DNA of 64,000 bases, taken from assembly GCF_031157315.1 (NCBI RefSeq), contig NZ_JAVIFU010000013.1:1-64000 (forward strand), written 5' to 3'. The DNA is from Paenibacillus sp. LHD-38. Lineage in GTDB: Bacteria > Bacillota > Bacilli > Paenibacillales > Paenibacillaceae. Shown here piece after piece: positions 45,777 to 54,696 of this stretch (position 1 is the stretch's first letter; the number at the start of each line of letters is the position of its first letter). Made by a program: the position numbers and the translations under genes. The notes beneath the pieces were generated by a model. That model did no database searches and was not told where the DNA came from. It saw only the letters and a list, made by a program, of their open reading frames with translations.

Positions 45777-46646
45777 TTAGGGAAGCGGTTTTACGCCAAA
45801 TGGATTATTTTTATATTTTCTCCAGCCCGTGAAGGTGAGGATAGCTGAAATAAATGCTCCTAAAAAGAACGTCCAGCTTAATGGATTCGAGATGGGCGTC
45901 GAAACCGCAGCTGTCGTTTCTTCTTCAGCTCGGCTCTGAGCAAACATCCGATTTAATGATTCCTTCATAGCAGACAAGGAACGGTCAATCATAGCTTCAT
46001 TCGTCTTATTTATGACACTCGCATCTAACAGACGATTTGTATAATTGATTCGTTCTTTCAGCTCGGCCTCCCGCATGCTGCCAAATTGTATGCTTATTGC
46101 AGTCGAAATACGGACAGCGTGAGTCTCCAGGCTCGTCATCGAAGCCCTAGCTGCAATTGCCCCGTCATCGGTTTGACGCTTCCAGGCTTTCTCTACACGC
46201 GATAAATCTTCCAGCATCACGCTCTCATATTGCAGCCACAATGCTTGATCCGGTCTCACAAGCGCATCAGAAGCTAATCTGATTCGCGATGCCTCCATCA
46301 ACCAACTCGAATCAGATACGCCTTTCATGAGCTTCTGCTCAATGAGTTCGGTATCCTTCTCAATCGCTGACCAGCCTTCCATTTTACCTACGGAATGCCT
46401 AAGTTCACTCTCTAATACACGCTTTAACTGCTGGATATCTTGAAAGCCAACCTGCCGGTTGTTCGAATAGGCAGCTTCATATAATGAGCTAACAATGACG
46501 TCTAATCGTTCAAGCTGCTTATCACGACTTTGCGATAGCAGATCCGAATATGCATTTAATGATATTCCGCCGCCCCAAACTGAATTTGCGTAACCAATCG
46601 TCATGACGATACATAAGACGAATGGAATGATAAATCGTATCTTCAT
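45777..46646 (-). CDS. ypjB: Sporulation protein YpjB
   Basis: A 289-residue protein from the ATG at 46646, with GGGGGG 6 nt upstream. Residues 1-24 form a signal or anchor, the central part is long helices (residues 35-245), and one C-terminal transmembrane segment (WTFFLGAFISAILTFTGW) is followed by a short basic tail. Topology and position match B. subtilis YpjB, which is expressed during sporulation. The molecular role is unknown. Confidence 0.85.
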   Translation of the reverse strand: MKIRFIIPFVLCIVMTIGYANSVWGGGISLNAYSDLLSQSRDKQLERLDVIVSSLYEAAYSNNRQVGFQDIQQLKRVLESELRHSVGKMEGWSAIEKDTELIEQKLMKGVSDSSWLMEASRIRLASDALVRPDQALWLQYESVMLEDLSRVEKAWKRQTDDGAIAARASMTSLETHAVRISTAISIQFGSMREAELKERINYTNRLLDASVINKTNEAMIDRSLSAMKESLNRMFAQSRAEEETTAAVSTPISNPLSWTFFLGAFISAILTFTGWRKYKNNPFGVKPLP

Positions 46647-46688
46647 GGACATCCCCCCATAGATCACTCTATGAGGGGATGCAATGTG

Positions 46689-47339
46689 TTATACCTTCTT
46701 TCTAAGGCGCCAAACGAGCAGCGCTGCAAGAAAGCTAAAGAAGGATAAACCATATGTAAATGCTCGAACTGCAGATAAATCATCATCCAATTCATCTGCG
46801 AGGTAAGGAAATACGCCAAAGGTATAATCAACTGTATCATTGAGCAAAAGCCAGCCTGTAGCGACGGCCAAAGCCAATGCCCCAGCCTTCATAAAACGGA
46901 AAAACAACAGCGCCTCGAACGCCATACCCAGGTGTGATGCAATAAGCATATAATGCTGCCAACTCAGGTCAGCCCCCTGCCAAGCTCCTGCTACGATCAT
47001 CGAAACGGCCCAAATGCCGTATTTAACGGAGCACACGACAGCTAAAGCCTCTATAATATAACGTCCAATCCTTACAAGACCGTATGAACGCTGTGGCGGA
47101 AATAATAAATAGAGGAGAGCGACCGTAAAAAATAAGCTTGCCGTTGGCGAGTCCGGAACAAAGACGATTTGCCAAAGCGGATGATCGTTCAAGGTAGCAG
47201 CCAGCTGGCCTTCATACCAGATATATCCGTATACGGTTCCGGCAAAGTTAACAAGAAACAGAATCCACAAAAATGATCGGCTAAGCAAAAATTCGCGGCT
47301 CCAAAAAAAAGCAAGCATATTGAACCACTTCTCCTTCAA
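46689..47339 (-). CDS. ypjA: DUF1405 membrane protein (YpjA)
   Basis: A 216-residue protein with about six transmembrane helices. Features of DUF1405: VNFAGTVYGYIWYEGQL near the start and NDTVDYTFGVFP near the end. It lies between qcrC and ypjB exactly as in B. subtilis. Function unknown. Confidence 0.9.
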   Translation of the reverse strand: MKEKWFNMLAFFWSREFLLSRSFLWILFLVNFAGTVYGYIWYEGQLAATLNDHPLWQIVFVPDSPTASLFFTVALLYLLFPPQRSYGLVRIGRYIIEALAVVCSVKYGIWAVSMIVAGAWQGADLSWQHYMLIASHLGMAFEALLFFRFMKAGALALAVATGWLLLNDTVDYTFGVFPYLADELDDDLSAVRAFTYGLSFFSFLAALLVWRLRKKV

Positions 47340-47363
47340 ACTATCATAATGTGCATGTTCGAA

Positions 47364-47397
47364 GAAAAACCTGACCGCGTAATACGATCAGGTTTTT
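47364..47397 (-). terminator. Terminator after qcrABC
   Basis: Stem AAAAACCTGA / TCAGGTTTTT with a 14-nt loop, usable on both strands. It begins 12 nt after the qcrC stop. Confidence 0.87.
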
Positions 47398-47408
47398 CCG
47401 TTAACGAT

Positions 47409-48278
47409 TTATTCGGTTGCAGCCTTTTGCTTAGAAAGCCAGGTTGTAAGCTGTTCAATCTCTTCAGCGGACAATTGATCTTTGAATGCCGGCATGCCAT
47501 TACGACCATTTGTAACGACTTCTACAAGCTGTTCCTTCGTCAATTTGTCGCCTACGCCGACCAAGCCAGGAACAGAGCCTTGACCCTTCAGATCAGCAGC
47601 GTGACAACTGACGCATTGTGCTTGCTTCGCGATATCCATTGCCGGATCGTTCGCATCTACAAGTGCTGCTTCAACTGCAGGCTTCGTGTAATTCGGACGC
47701 TCTTGACCTGCTAAAGCAGCTTCACGCGCTTTCTCTTCACGTTCGTGATGTTCAGGCACTTGACCGTTAATTTCCAATTGGTGCTGGTAGTGGTCCCAAG
47801 AAACAACCGTCAAGTAAACGCAAGCAATAAGTGTCAATCCCATCAATGAAGATGCAATCGGACGACGGTAGAAGCGGCGCTCCTTGCCTGTGTCCAGAAA
47901 TGGAGCAAGCAGCAAAGCTCCGAACATAACTCCTGGTATGCCAACTGTACCAAGCAAGATATAATCCTGCGATACATATGGATATTTCAAAAATTGATAC
48001 AGGAACAAGAAATACCAGTCCGGCATCGGTATGAATGCCGCATTCGTCGGATCTGCCGGATAACCTAGCGGAGCCGGTTCAGCAATAACCCATACTAGAA
48101 AACCAACCAAAACCACACAGCCGACCATCCATTCCTTAAGCAGGAAGTTCGGAATAAACGCTTCCGATTTACCTGGGAAAGATGTATAGTCCGGCGGAAT
48201 GCTTGAAATGTTGCTTTTCTTAACACGCGAGTCGCCTACATAGACAACCTTCTCGTTCGAATTATGACCATGCGCCAT
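47409..48278 (-). CDS. qcrC: Menaquinol-cytochrome c reductase cytochrome b/c subunit
   Basis: A 289-residue fusion. The N-terminal half corresponds to the C-terminal helices of cytochrome b (residues about 40-170, PMPDWYFLFLYQFLKYP), and the C-terminal half is a c-type cytochrome with CVSCHA and a distal methionine in NGRNGMPAFKD. It passes electrons from menaquinol to cytochrome c. Third gene of qcrABC. Confidence 0.96.
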   Translation of the reverse strand: MAHGHNSNEKVVYVGDSRVKKSNISSIPPDYTSFPGKSEAFIPNFLLKEWMVGCVVLVGFLVWVIAEPAPLGYPADPTNAAFIPMPDWYFLFLYQFLKYPYVSQDYILLGTVGIPGVMFGALLLAPFLDTGKERRFYRRPIASSLMGLTLIACVYLTVVSWDHYQHQLEINGQVPEHHEREEKAREAALAGQERPNYTKPAVEAALVDANDPAMDIAKQAQCVSCHAADLKGQGSVPGLVGVGDKLTKEQLVEVVTNGRNGMPAFKDQLSAEEIEQLTTWLSKQKAATE

Positions 48279-48296
48279 AAGTATGCCTCCCTTCGC

Positions 48297-48968
48297 TTAA
48301 AGTGGTCCCGAAATACCTTGTTTCCGAATCATGATAAAGTGCGCTGCCAACATAGCAATCAAAGCGCCAGGCAAGAAGAATACATGGATCGCAAAGAAAC
48401 GAGTCAGCGTTTGCGCGCCTACGATATCGCCCCCGTATAGGAAAGAAGCGAGATATGGTCCGATTACCGGTACGGATTCAGCAATTTGGACACCAACTTT
48501 TGTTGCGTAGTAAGCTTTGTTATCCCAAGGCAGCAGATAGCCTGTGAACCCTAGGCCTAACATGATGAAGAAAATCAGCATTCCGACAACCCAGTTCATT
48601 TCGCGCGGTGCCTTGTAAGAACCGGTAAAAAACACTCGAAGGGTATGTAGGAACATCATAACAATAACTAAACTTGCCCCAAAATGGTGCATGCCTCGAA
48701 CGATTTGTCCGAAAGCTACCTTATGCTGCAGGTAATCAACGCTTGCGTACGCGTTAATAATATCCGGAACATAATACATCGTCAAAAACATACCGGACAA
48801 GATTTGAATGACTGTGATGAAAAACGTCAAACCGCCGAAACAGTAAACGAATGCGGAGAAGTGATGGGCTGGGTTAACGTGCTCAGGCACCTCATGGTCA
48901 GCAACATCTCTCCACAGTGGCGTAATGTCAAGACGTTCGTCGATCCAGTTGTATACACTTTTAAACAT
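48297..48968 (-). CDS. qcrB: Menaquinol-cytochrome c reductase cytochrome b subunit
   Basis: A 223-residue b6-type cytochrome b with four transmembrane helices. Haem-ligand histidines are in VRGMHHFGASLVIV and RFFAIHVFFLPG, HxxH-like regions spaced as expected, with GFTGYLLPWDNKAYYAT. The start is the ATG at 48968, 10 nt after AAGGAGG; a TTG two codons earlier is also possible. Confidence 0.96.
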   Translation of the reverse strand: MFKSVYNWIDERLDITPLWRDVADHEVPEHVNPAHHFSAFVYCFGGLTFFITVIQILSGMFLTMYYVPDIINAYASVDYLQHKVAFGQIVRGMHHFGASLVIVMMFLHTLRVFFTGSYKAPREMNWVVGMLIFFIMLGLGFTGYLLPWDNKAYYATKVGVQIAESVPVIGPYLASFLYGGDIVGAQTLTRFFAIHVFFLPGALIAMLAAHFIMIRKQGISGPL

Positions 48969-48984
48969 CTGCAATACGCCCTCC

Positions 48985-49518
48985 TTAACTCGTTCTTGTA
49001 TTCGGCATTACTGGACCCAAATATACGAATCCGTTCTCAAGCTTCACTTCGTACTCATCCAATGGAGTTGGGGCAACCGTTAGGTTTTTCCCGTCTTTCG
49101 TATAGCGCGCGTCGTGACAAGGACAATCATATTCATTTTGACCTTTTGTGTTCCATCCGATCGTACAGCCTAAGTGCTTACATACTGGAGAAAGTGCAAA
49201 AATCTTGCCATTCGCATCCTTCGAAATCCATGCCGCAAGCTCAGGGTCACTAACGTACCAACCATCGATCTGATGAATTTTAAATTTAAATTCTTGCGGC
49301 TCGTTCGTAATTTTGCTCTCTTCCACAACTTTTACGTAAGTGCCCTCGCCCTTCTTCACAAGGAGCGGGTCCACTGCGAAACGAACCATCGGCAATACCG
49401 CGCCGCCCATCATAAATGCTGTCGTGCCGCCGAGCGTATATGACAAAAATTGACGCCGGGACATTTCTTTGCGCTGAACCGGTCGATGCGCGGTCTCGTG
49501 TTGTTCATGGTTACTCAT
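48985..49518 (-). CDS. qcrA: Menaquinol-cytochrome c reductase Rieske iron-sulfur subunit
   Basis: A 177-residue protein with a twin-arginine-type N-terminus (MSRRQFLSYTLGG) and a 2Fe-2S Rieske domain, ligands CKHLGC and CPCHDARY. First gene of qcrABC. It transfers electrons from menaquinol to the cytochrome part. A consensus-like promoter lies 80-110 nt upstream. Confidence 0.97.
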   Translation of the reverse strand: MSNHEQHETAHRPVQRKEMSRRQFLSYTLGGTTAFMMGGAVLPMVRFAVDPLLVKKGEGTYVKVVEESKITNEPQEFKFKIHQIDGWYVSDPELAAWISKDANGKIFALSPVCKHLGCTIGWNTKGQNEYDCPCHDARYTKDGKNLTVAPTPLDEYEVKLENGFVYLGPVMPNTRTS

Positions 49519-49599
49519 CTTCTGTTCTAACCCCCTTTGCCAACCATATCTCGCGTCTTGCCGCAGGGCAAAAACACATGACGAACTAGGACATTACTT

Positions 49600-49628
49600 A
49601 TAATAGCCTAGGTGCTTGGGAGCGTCAA
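49600..49628 (-). promoter_or_regulatory. Putative qcrABC promoter
   Basis: On the minus strand TTGACG (49623-49628) and TATTAT (49600-49605) are separated by exactly 17 nt, about 75 nt before the qcrA ribosome site. The rest of the 241-nt gap (49519-49759) is AT-rich with nothing else recognisable. Confidence 0.68.
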
Positions 49629-49759
49629 GAATATGGCTTCATATTTGCAAGCTTATCAAAATACCGTTCAATAATTTGTTATTATTTTGTCACATTTGAC
49701 CTTCTCTGGCATTTGTTTTCCCCAAATTTTGATTATATTATACGACAAATTCAAGGAAT

Positions 49760-50182
49760 TCATGTAGCTTGGCCGCTCCATAACGAACGAATAGCAGTCG
49801 AAACCTCTGCTTGCTGCGGAAGCTCCCCATCCTGCCCCGGCCCAAAAAACAAATCAACGGCGGAGGATTCAAGTCTTAACTCTTTATTTGCCGTTACTAC
49901 AATAACATAACGAAACCCGCCGTTTTTCGCAGCTGAGCACCATTCATTCAGATCCTTCATTAATTGGTCTCTATCGCGATGGTAATGCCAGGCCGGATAA
50001 GTGACCACTCTTCCTTTAAATGGAATTTCAATTAAGTCCATGATGTCTCTTAGCTGCTCCAGCCATTCAGTAGCCTCGTAAGGCTTAACAGAGTCAGCTA
50101 TTCCCGTTACGGGCAGCAGGCAGGTGTCTAAGAAAGGGCTTAGCTCCTCCCATTGCTCTTTTGAAATTTCGCTAAACTTCAT
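49760..50182 (-). CDS. ypiF: DUF2487 protein YpiF
   Basis: A 140-residue soluble protein: LSPFLDTCLLPVTGI near the start and YPAWHYHRD in the middle, as in YpiF (DUF2487). It directly precedes qcrA as in B. subtilis. Function unknown. Confidence 0.88.
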   Translation of the reverse strand: MKFSEISKEQWEELSPFLDTCLLPVTGIADSVKPYEATEWLEQLRDIMDLIEIPFKGRVVTYPAWHYHRDRDQLMKDLNEWCSAAKNGGFRYVIVVTANKELRLESSAVDLFFGPGQDGELPQQAEVSTAIRSLWSGQAT

Positions 50183-50279
50183 TGCTTCATTCTCACTCCT
50201 TAACTTAGTAGTAAATCTATTAAAACCAATGCTTCTATGTTAACTCCAATTTCGCAGAATGCCAAATCCAACTTTCAGA

Positions 50280-50338
50280 AAAAAAAGCCTTCCTGCTCAT
50301 CATGCGAACCCAAAGGTCCGCATGAGTCAGGAAAGCTT
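50280..50338 (-). terminator. Terminator after the IDEAL protein gene
   Basis: A long imperfect hairpin: AAGCTTTCCTGACTCATGCG pairs with CGCATGATGAGCAGGAAGGC-TT, followed on the minus strand by T8. It lies about 40 nt after the stop at 50379. Confidence 0.8.
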
Positions 50339-50378
50339 CTTGCAGAGTATCGACTCGACTTCCTATTAACGATACTCC

Positions 50379-50561
50379 CTATTTTTTTAATGCATTTAAC
50401 TGTTTCGCGAGACGGTAAAACGTATCCTCGTCACCTGCGGCCAGTGCTTTGTCAATTGCCGTATAAATTTGGTTGGTTTGAAACTTCAATACTGCATCAT
50501 CAAGCACGAATTCTGCAGCTAAACCAAGCATCGCTTCATACGTTACTTTCATTTTGTCCAT
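50379..50561 (-). CDS. Small IDEAL-domain protein
   Basis: A 60-residue protein from the ATG at 50561 behind GGAGG. It contains the short IDEAL module, here AIDKALAAGDEDTFYRLAKQL near its C-terminus. The module in B. subtilis ends YpiB, whose main part is a UPF0302 domain. Here, at the same map position, only the C-terminal module exists as its own gene. It may be a truncated ypiB counterpart or a stand-alone regulator. Confidence 0.82.
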   Translation of the reverse strand: MDKMKVTYEAMLGLAAEFVLDDAVLKFQTNQIYTAIDKALAAGDEDTFYRLAKQLNALKK

Positions 50562-50583
50562 AGGATACACCTCCAAACCGGCG

Positions 50584-51090
50584 TTAAGAGATCCTATATT
50601 CTATTCCCTTTGTCACGTAGCTCTCCATCGTCTTTCTCATACGCTGTAGATCGTCATCTGTTAATTCTCTTACGACTTTGGCGGGTGAACCGATAGATAG
50701 AGTATAGGATGGTATTTTTTTGTTCTCTGTAACAATCGAACCGGCTCCTACTAAAGCATATTCACCAATGTCTGCGCCGTTAAGTACGATTGCCCCCATT
50801 CCAATTAATGTGCCTCTGCCTATCGTACAGCCGTGAATGATTGCGGCATGTCCAATAGACACCTCATCTGCTAAAATCAAAGGTTGGTTCACATTTACGT
50901 GACCGACAACTCCGTCTTGTATATTGCAGCTATGCCCAATTCGTATTGGTGCTAGATCTCCTCGCAGCACCGCATTGAACCACACCGTGCTTTTTTCCTT
51001 GATAGAAACATCGCCAATGATCTTTGCGCCGTCTGCTATGTATACTTCTTCTTGAATATTTGGCATTATCCCTTTATAAGGAATCAACAT
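50584..51090 (-). CDS. Gamma-carbonic anhydrase-like hexapeptide-repeat protein
   Basis: A 168-residue left-handed beta-helix protein, with the start at 51090 behind GAGGGAG. Hexapeptide repeats are visible in VYIADGAKIIGDVSIKEK and GRGTLIGMGAIVLNGA. Candidate zinc histidines occur in GVVGHVN and IGHAAIIHGC, as in the YrdA/PaaY family. Carbonic anhydrase activity is not certain; many relatives lack it. Confidence 0.88.
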   Translation of the reverse strand: MLIPYKGIMPNIQEEVYIADGAKIIGDVSIKEKSTVWFNAVLRGDLAPIRIGHSCNIQDGVVGHVNVNQPLILADEVSIGHAAIIHGCTIGRGTLIGMGAIVLNGADIGEYALVGAGSIVTENKKIPSYTLSIGSPAKVVRELTDDDLQRMRKTMESYVTKGIEYRIS

Positions 51091-51192
51091 TTTTATCCAC
51101 TCCCTCTGGAAGATCAAATATAGTAAGCTGATTTTACCCTGAACTTTTACTCTAGCTTATATTTGATCATACACCAAGAGTTGAATAAAAAA

Positions 51193-52368
51193 TCAATGCA
51201 GTCCTACTGTCTCTAAATCTTCTAAGCTTATGCCCGATACGACGGATCTTCCAGCCTTCGTCATTCTTACGACGGCACCGTGCATCGAATGCTCCCCGAG
51301 ACGCAGCAGTCCTAAATGAACCATCATAGACATAATTCGCTGCTCTAGAATTGTGTTGGCGTCATCATAATAATAAGGCTTAATAAACGGCACGAGCACT
51401 TTTCTCAATGACTCCACCGTTACCCATTCCACCGCCAGCGCATTGATCCAATGAACGAGCGACAGCAAGTGCGTGATAGGCCCTTTATACAACTTAAGCC
51501 AAAAACGGTAGATTTGCTCTGCTTCTCCAGCAGGTTTGCCTAGCATGCGCTCCTCGCCTGATCCCGTGATGTTCAAAAGCGTCTGATTCTCATTTATGTA
51601 TTTTGCGTAATAACAATAGTCGTAAATAAACGAGAATCGATTCGGATACTGGTTGAAATGCCTGCCATACCCAAAGCGCCAAGCCCCTTTTGCAGGCAGC
51701 TCTTCCTGAACGCCGAATTTGTCTAGCAGCTGCAGTGTGAATCTTTTGTACATGGAACCGTCAGCGGTAAGCTGTACTTCATTATGGTGCAAGTAATGAA
51801 GCAAATGAGAAATATCATCGTGAATTAACATTTGCTCATCACGATATACTGGCGGCTCTTCCGTATATCGCAAATCCGCAGCAAACCTTTTGGCAAGTGT
51901 ATCTCGAAAACGTGCCTTTAAATCAATTGGTACCTGAAACAAGTACCTGCTCGGTCCGCTAAAGCCGTTAAACAACCAACCCTGATGCTTGAATTTTGCA
52001 ATCATCTCCCGCGGACTTAGCGGTTTGACTTCTGCTGCTGCCTTTTTTTTCGTTTTTTTTGATTTTTTCAGCGTTTCTGGCTCTGGCTGGATGACCTCTT
52101 CACCAAATCTGCTCTGCTGCACGCGTGCAAGCAAATCCTCCAGACTGAAGGAGTTCCTCGCTTCGAACAGCAAAGAGTTTAAGAATCTTAAGTCCTCTAA
52201 TTTCATGCTGCTTATTTGAGCTTCAAAGACATCATTTCGACTTACGGTAGAGAGAATGGATTGAATCAAATCGTTTTTGGAATGTCCGTTGCACTCACAT
52301 CTGTAAACGTCAGCAATTCTGCTAAGCTGTTGAATGTCTGCATAACCTAGCATATCCGATAAATTCAT
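51193..52368 (-). CDS. Protein of unknown function with a Lys-rich linker
   Basis: A 391-residue soluble protein. Residues 1-95 are helical (MNLSDMLGYADIQQLSRIAD), followed by a lysine-rich stretch (KKSKKTKKKAAAEVKP), then a domain of about 260 residues rich in aromatic residues (YGRHFNQYPNRFSFIYDYCY). The C-terminal part reads like a winged helix (ILEQRIMSMMVHLGLLRLGE). The layout vaguely recalls helicase-associated N-terminal domains but I do not claim homology. It is not part of the B. subtilis gene order. Confidence 0.75.
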   Translation of the reverse strand: MNLSDMLGYADIQQLSRIADVYRCECNGHSKNDLIQSILSTVSRNDVFEAQISSMKLEDLRFLNSLLFEARNSFSLEDLLARVQQSRFGEEVIQPEPETLKKSKKTKKKAAAEVKPLSPREMIAKFKHQGWLFNGFSGPSRYLFQVPIDLKARFRDTLAKRFAADLRYTEEPPVYRDEQMLIHDDISHLLHYLHHNEVQLTADGSMYKRFTLQLLDKFGVQEELPAKGAWRFGYGRHFNQYPNRFSFIYDYCYYAKYINENQTLLNITGSGEERMLGKPAGEAEQIYRFWLKLYKGPITHLLSLVHWINALAVEWVTVESLRKVLVPFIKPYYYDDANTILEQRIMSMMVHLGLLRLGEHSMHGAVVRMTKAGRSVVSGISLEDLETVGLH

Positions 52369-52508
52369 AACTCTCTCCTTTCTTCAGGAACCGTCACTTA
52401 ATGCCTCATGTTCCATTTCGTAAGCGTTTTGTGTAATGGATAAGCCTCAGTTGATATCATTATGGGAAAGTATCTATTGTTTTATAACCTAGTTTGCAAG
52501 GATTGCAT

Positions 52509-52550
52509 AAAAAAAAGAGTCCCGCCTTCATAAATGCAAAGGCAAGACTC
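52509..52550 (-). terminator. Terminator after the phosphatase gene
   Basis: Outer stem GAGTC / GACTC and inner GCCTT / AAGGC around a 9-nt loop, with T8 following on the minus strand. It begins 12 nt after the stop at 52563. Confidence 0.83.
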
Positions 52551-52562
52551 GTTTGTGATGCT

Positions 52563-53141
52563 CTATTGGTTTAAATGGATCGTGCAATTATACAGCTGCG
52601 GATGCCACTCCTCATCCCGGCGCTCCAAGATGGAATACGACAAGTTGGATAAGTACTGATCCTCTAACCCGGAACAAACTTCTGCTAATAGCTGCGCCAA
52701 AAAACTTCCATGGGACACGACAAGCAGATTCCGATCCGGATAAGCAAGCTTCCATTCATTAATGGCGCTTAATCCGCGAGCCCTTACTTCGTCATTCGAT
52801 TCCACGCCTTCGGCCACGTCCCGCCATTCCGTTCCCCAGCGTTCATGCCGCTCCTGCTCCTTCGTTCCTTCAACCTCGCCAAAATACCGCTCTCTCAGTC
52901 GCGGGTCACTTTCAAGGAGAGGAATATTCAGCTTCTCGGCAATGATTTGCGCTGTGGCATATGCCCGCTTTAGGTCGCTCGAAATGACAGCATCCCAAAT
53001 CCGCTCTTCGCCGCTTAAACGGTCCGCCAAAGAAATGGCCTGTGTAATGCCAGCCGCATTTAATGGTATATCGGTCTGTCCTTGAATTTTTCCTTCTTCA
53101 TTCCAATCTGTCTTCCCGTGGCGCACTAATCCGATTAACAA
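52563..53141 (-). CDS. Histidine phosphatase family protein
   Basis: A 192-residue phosphoglycerate-mutase-like phosphatase. The catalytic motif GLVRHGKTDWN is near the start and the second histidine is in LLVVSHGSFLAQL. A TTG at 53141 with AGGAG 11 nt upstream is chosen because it places the RHG motif at the usual distance. The longer frame to 53234 overlaps the anti-sigma gene and a hairpin at 53178. Substrate unknown. Confidence 0.82.
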   Translation of the reverse strand: MLIGLVRHGKTDWNEEGKIQGQTDIPLNAAGITQAISLADRLSGEERIWDAVISSDLKRAYATAQIIAEKLNIPLLESDPRLRERYFGEVEGTKEQERHERWGTEWRDVAEGVESNDEVRARGLSAINEWKLAYPDRNLLVVSHGSFLAQLLAEVCSGLEDQYLSNLSYSILERRDEEWHPQLYNCTIHLNQ

Positions 53142-53177
53142 GCAGCAGTCAGCTCCTATTCGATATGAATACAACAA

Positions 53178-53195
53178 AAGCTCCCTAGGGAGCTT
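53178..53195 (-). terminator. Short palindromic hairpin after the anti-sigma gene
   Basis: Perfect palindrome AAGCTCCC-TAGGGAGCTT (18 nt), followed on the minus strand by TTGTTG. The U tract is weak, so it may be partial termination or an mRNA end. It lies 15 nt after the stop at 53210. Confidence 0.5.
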
Positions 53196-53209
53196 ATTGA
53201 GTCTTAAAG

Positions 53210-53812
53210 TCAGTTTCGTGTTCTTGACAGCCAATTCAATATTAACAGCGTCATGATCATACCCAGCAAAGATAAAGCAACATAATATTGAGGGAACGCA
53301 GGCATGACCTTTAGAACGAATGGATCGCTAATACTGGCAACCGGAACCTCTGCATAAAAGCCTGTGGTGACAAGCCCATCGCCGGAAGCATTTGCCGTAT
53401 CCATCAATCCGCTTATCTCGGCAATTTCAGCTTGAGACGAACCTCCATGATTGTCAAATACAAAAACAAAAAACGCGCTTGCAAACATAGCCATGCAGGC
53501 TGCAACGATCAAGGCAATATTGCGGCGAAATGATTTGGAGAACTGATAGCTTTTGTGCGGAACAGGCATTAACCAGGATTCTTCCGCATAAATGCGATCC
53601 ATGACATTACGATTTACATGCTCGATCGGTCCAAGGCTATCCTCTTCCTCCGATAGAAAACGAATCATCTCTTCGCTCTCTTCCCACAGTTGAAACTGCT
53701 CCGCACATGCTTTGCACTCAAGCAAATGAGTGTCAATCGCTATCCGATCCTCATCATACTCAGATAAATCCCAATATTCGCCGAATTTGTCTTGCGCATC
53801 GTTGCAATTCAT
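53210..53812 (-). CDS. Membrane anti-sigma factor with zinc finger
   Basis: A 200-residue protein. The cytoplasmic N-terminus has the HxxxCxxC zinc motif (HLLECKACAEQ) of anti-sigma domains. Two transmembrane segments follow (NIALIVAACMAMFASAFFVF and YVALSLLGMIMTLLIL) around an extracytoplasmic loop of about 50 residues. The start overlaps the sigma factor stop by ATGA, the usual arrangement for a cognate pair. The inducing signal is unknown. Confidence 0.88.
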   Translation of the reverse strand: MNCNDAQDKFGEYWDLSEYDEDRIAIDTHLLECKACAEQFQLWEESEEMIRFLSEEEDSLGPIEHVNRNVMDRIYAEESWLMPVPHKSYQFSKSFRRNIALIVAACMAMFASAFFVFVFDNHGGSSQAEIAEISGLMDTANASGDGLVTTGFYAEVPVASISDPFVLKVMPAFPQYYVALSLLGMIMTLLILNWLSRTRN

Positions 53813-54405
53813 CTTGTATTCATCCCTTCATATTCTTCCATCAGGGGCGATTGTCCGAAATACGGCTCTAGCTGCGTTTTTACGCTTGCTCTTGCCCGGA
53901 AAAGCAGTGATTTGACAGAACTGACCGTTTGCCCCAAAATATTAGCAATTTCTTGATAGTCCAGCTGGTCATATTCCCGAAGAATAAGTGCTGATCGTTG
54001 TTTCTCTGGCAAATTATTAATCGCTTCACGTACCATGGCCATCCGTTCATTCCGCAGCACATGCTGCTCAGGCACAGCATCAAGCGCAGCTACCGGCTCA
54101 AATCCCGATTCATCAAGCGATATATGCGCAGACTTTTGCTTACGAAGCTCACTTAGCACTGTATTGCGCGCAATCGTATAAAGCCATGTCGAAAAAGAAG
54201 CATCCAGTTCGCGAAACGAATGAAGGCTGCGGTATGCTTTATAAAATGATTCGGAGCACAGGTCCTCGGCTAACAGCTCAAGCTTTGCGCTCTTCAGCAT
54301 ATGATAGATAAATGCCAATATTTTTCGTTGATAGCGCCGCATAAGCTCGGAGTACAGCTCGACATTGCCATCCTTTATCTCACGTATTAATTGGGAATCA
54401 GTCAT
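53809..54405 (-). CDS. ECF RNA polymerase sigma factor
   Basis: A 198-residue sigma factor. Region 2: LLAEDLCSESFYKAYRSL and FSTWLYTIARN; region 4: LPEKQRSALILREYDQLDYQ and QTVSSVKSLLFRARASV. It directs a stress or envelope regulon; the target genes cannot be read from here. The coupled anti-sigma gene follows. A possible autoregulatory promoter lies at 54459-54484. Confidence 0.92.
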   Translation of the reverse strand: MTDSQLIREIKDGNVELYSELMRRYQRKILAFIYHMLKSAKLELLAEDLCSESFYKAYRSLHSFRELDASFSTWLYTIARNTVLSELRKQKSAHISLDESGFEPVAALDAVPEQHVLRNERMAMVREAINNLPEKQRSALILREYDQLDYQEIANILGQTVSSVKSLLFRARASVKTQLEPYFGQSPLMEEYEGMNTR

Positions 54406-54458
54406 GACAGGCGAACCTCCTCCACCTGCGGATTATTCCCGGACCGCTACATAATATT

Positions 54459-54484
54459 GTACCGACCCGAGAACGAAAAGTTGC
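54459..54484 (-). promoter_or_regulatory. Possible ECF-type promoter of the sigma operon
   Basis: On the minus strand GCAACTTTT (-35 type, AAC core) is followed after 15 nt by CGGTAC. ECF promoters usually have an AAC -35 and a CGT-type -10 with 15-17 nt between, so the operon may be self-activated. The match is short. Confidence 0.4.
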
Positions 54485-54696
54485 GGTCTTTATCATAAAT
54501 AATTCAATATATACGAGTATACATATAATTCGTGTTTCGCGGGCAAATTCCTGCCTCTTTCGACAAAAGGATAAAATACAATATTTTTACAACTGAAAAC
54601 AACAAATGCTTTAAGATGTATAATGAGCATCCAGCTTTTATATGCCTGTAAAAAATCCAACATCCCTGCAATAAGCTTCAACCAAGAAAAAGCAAA

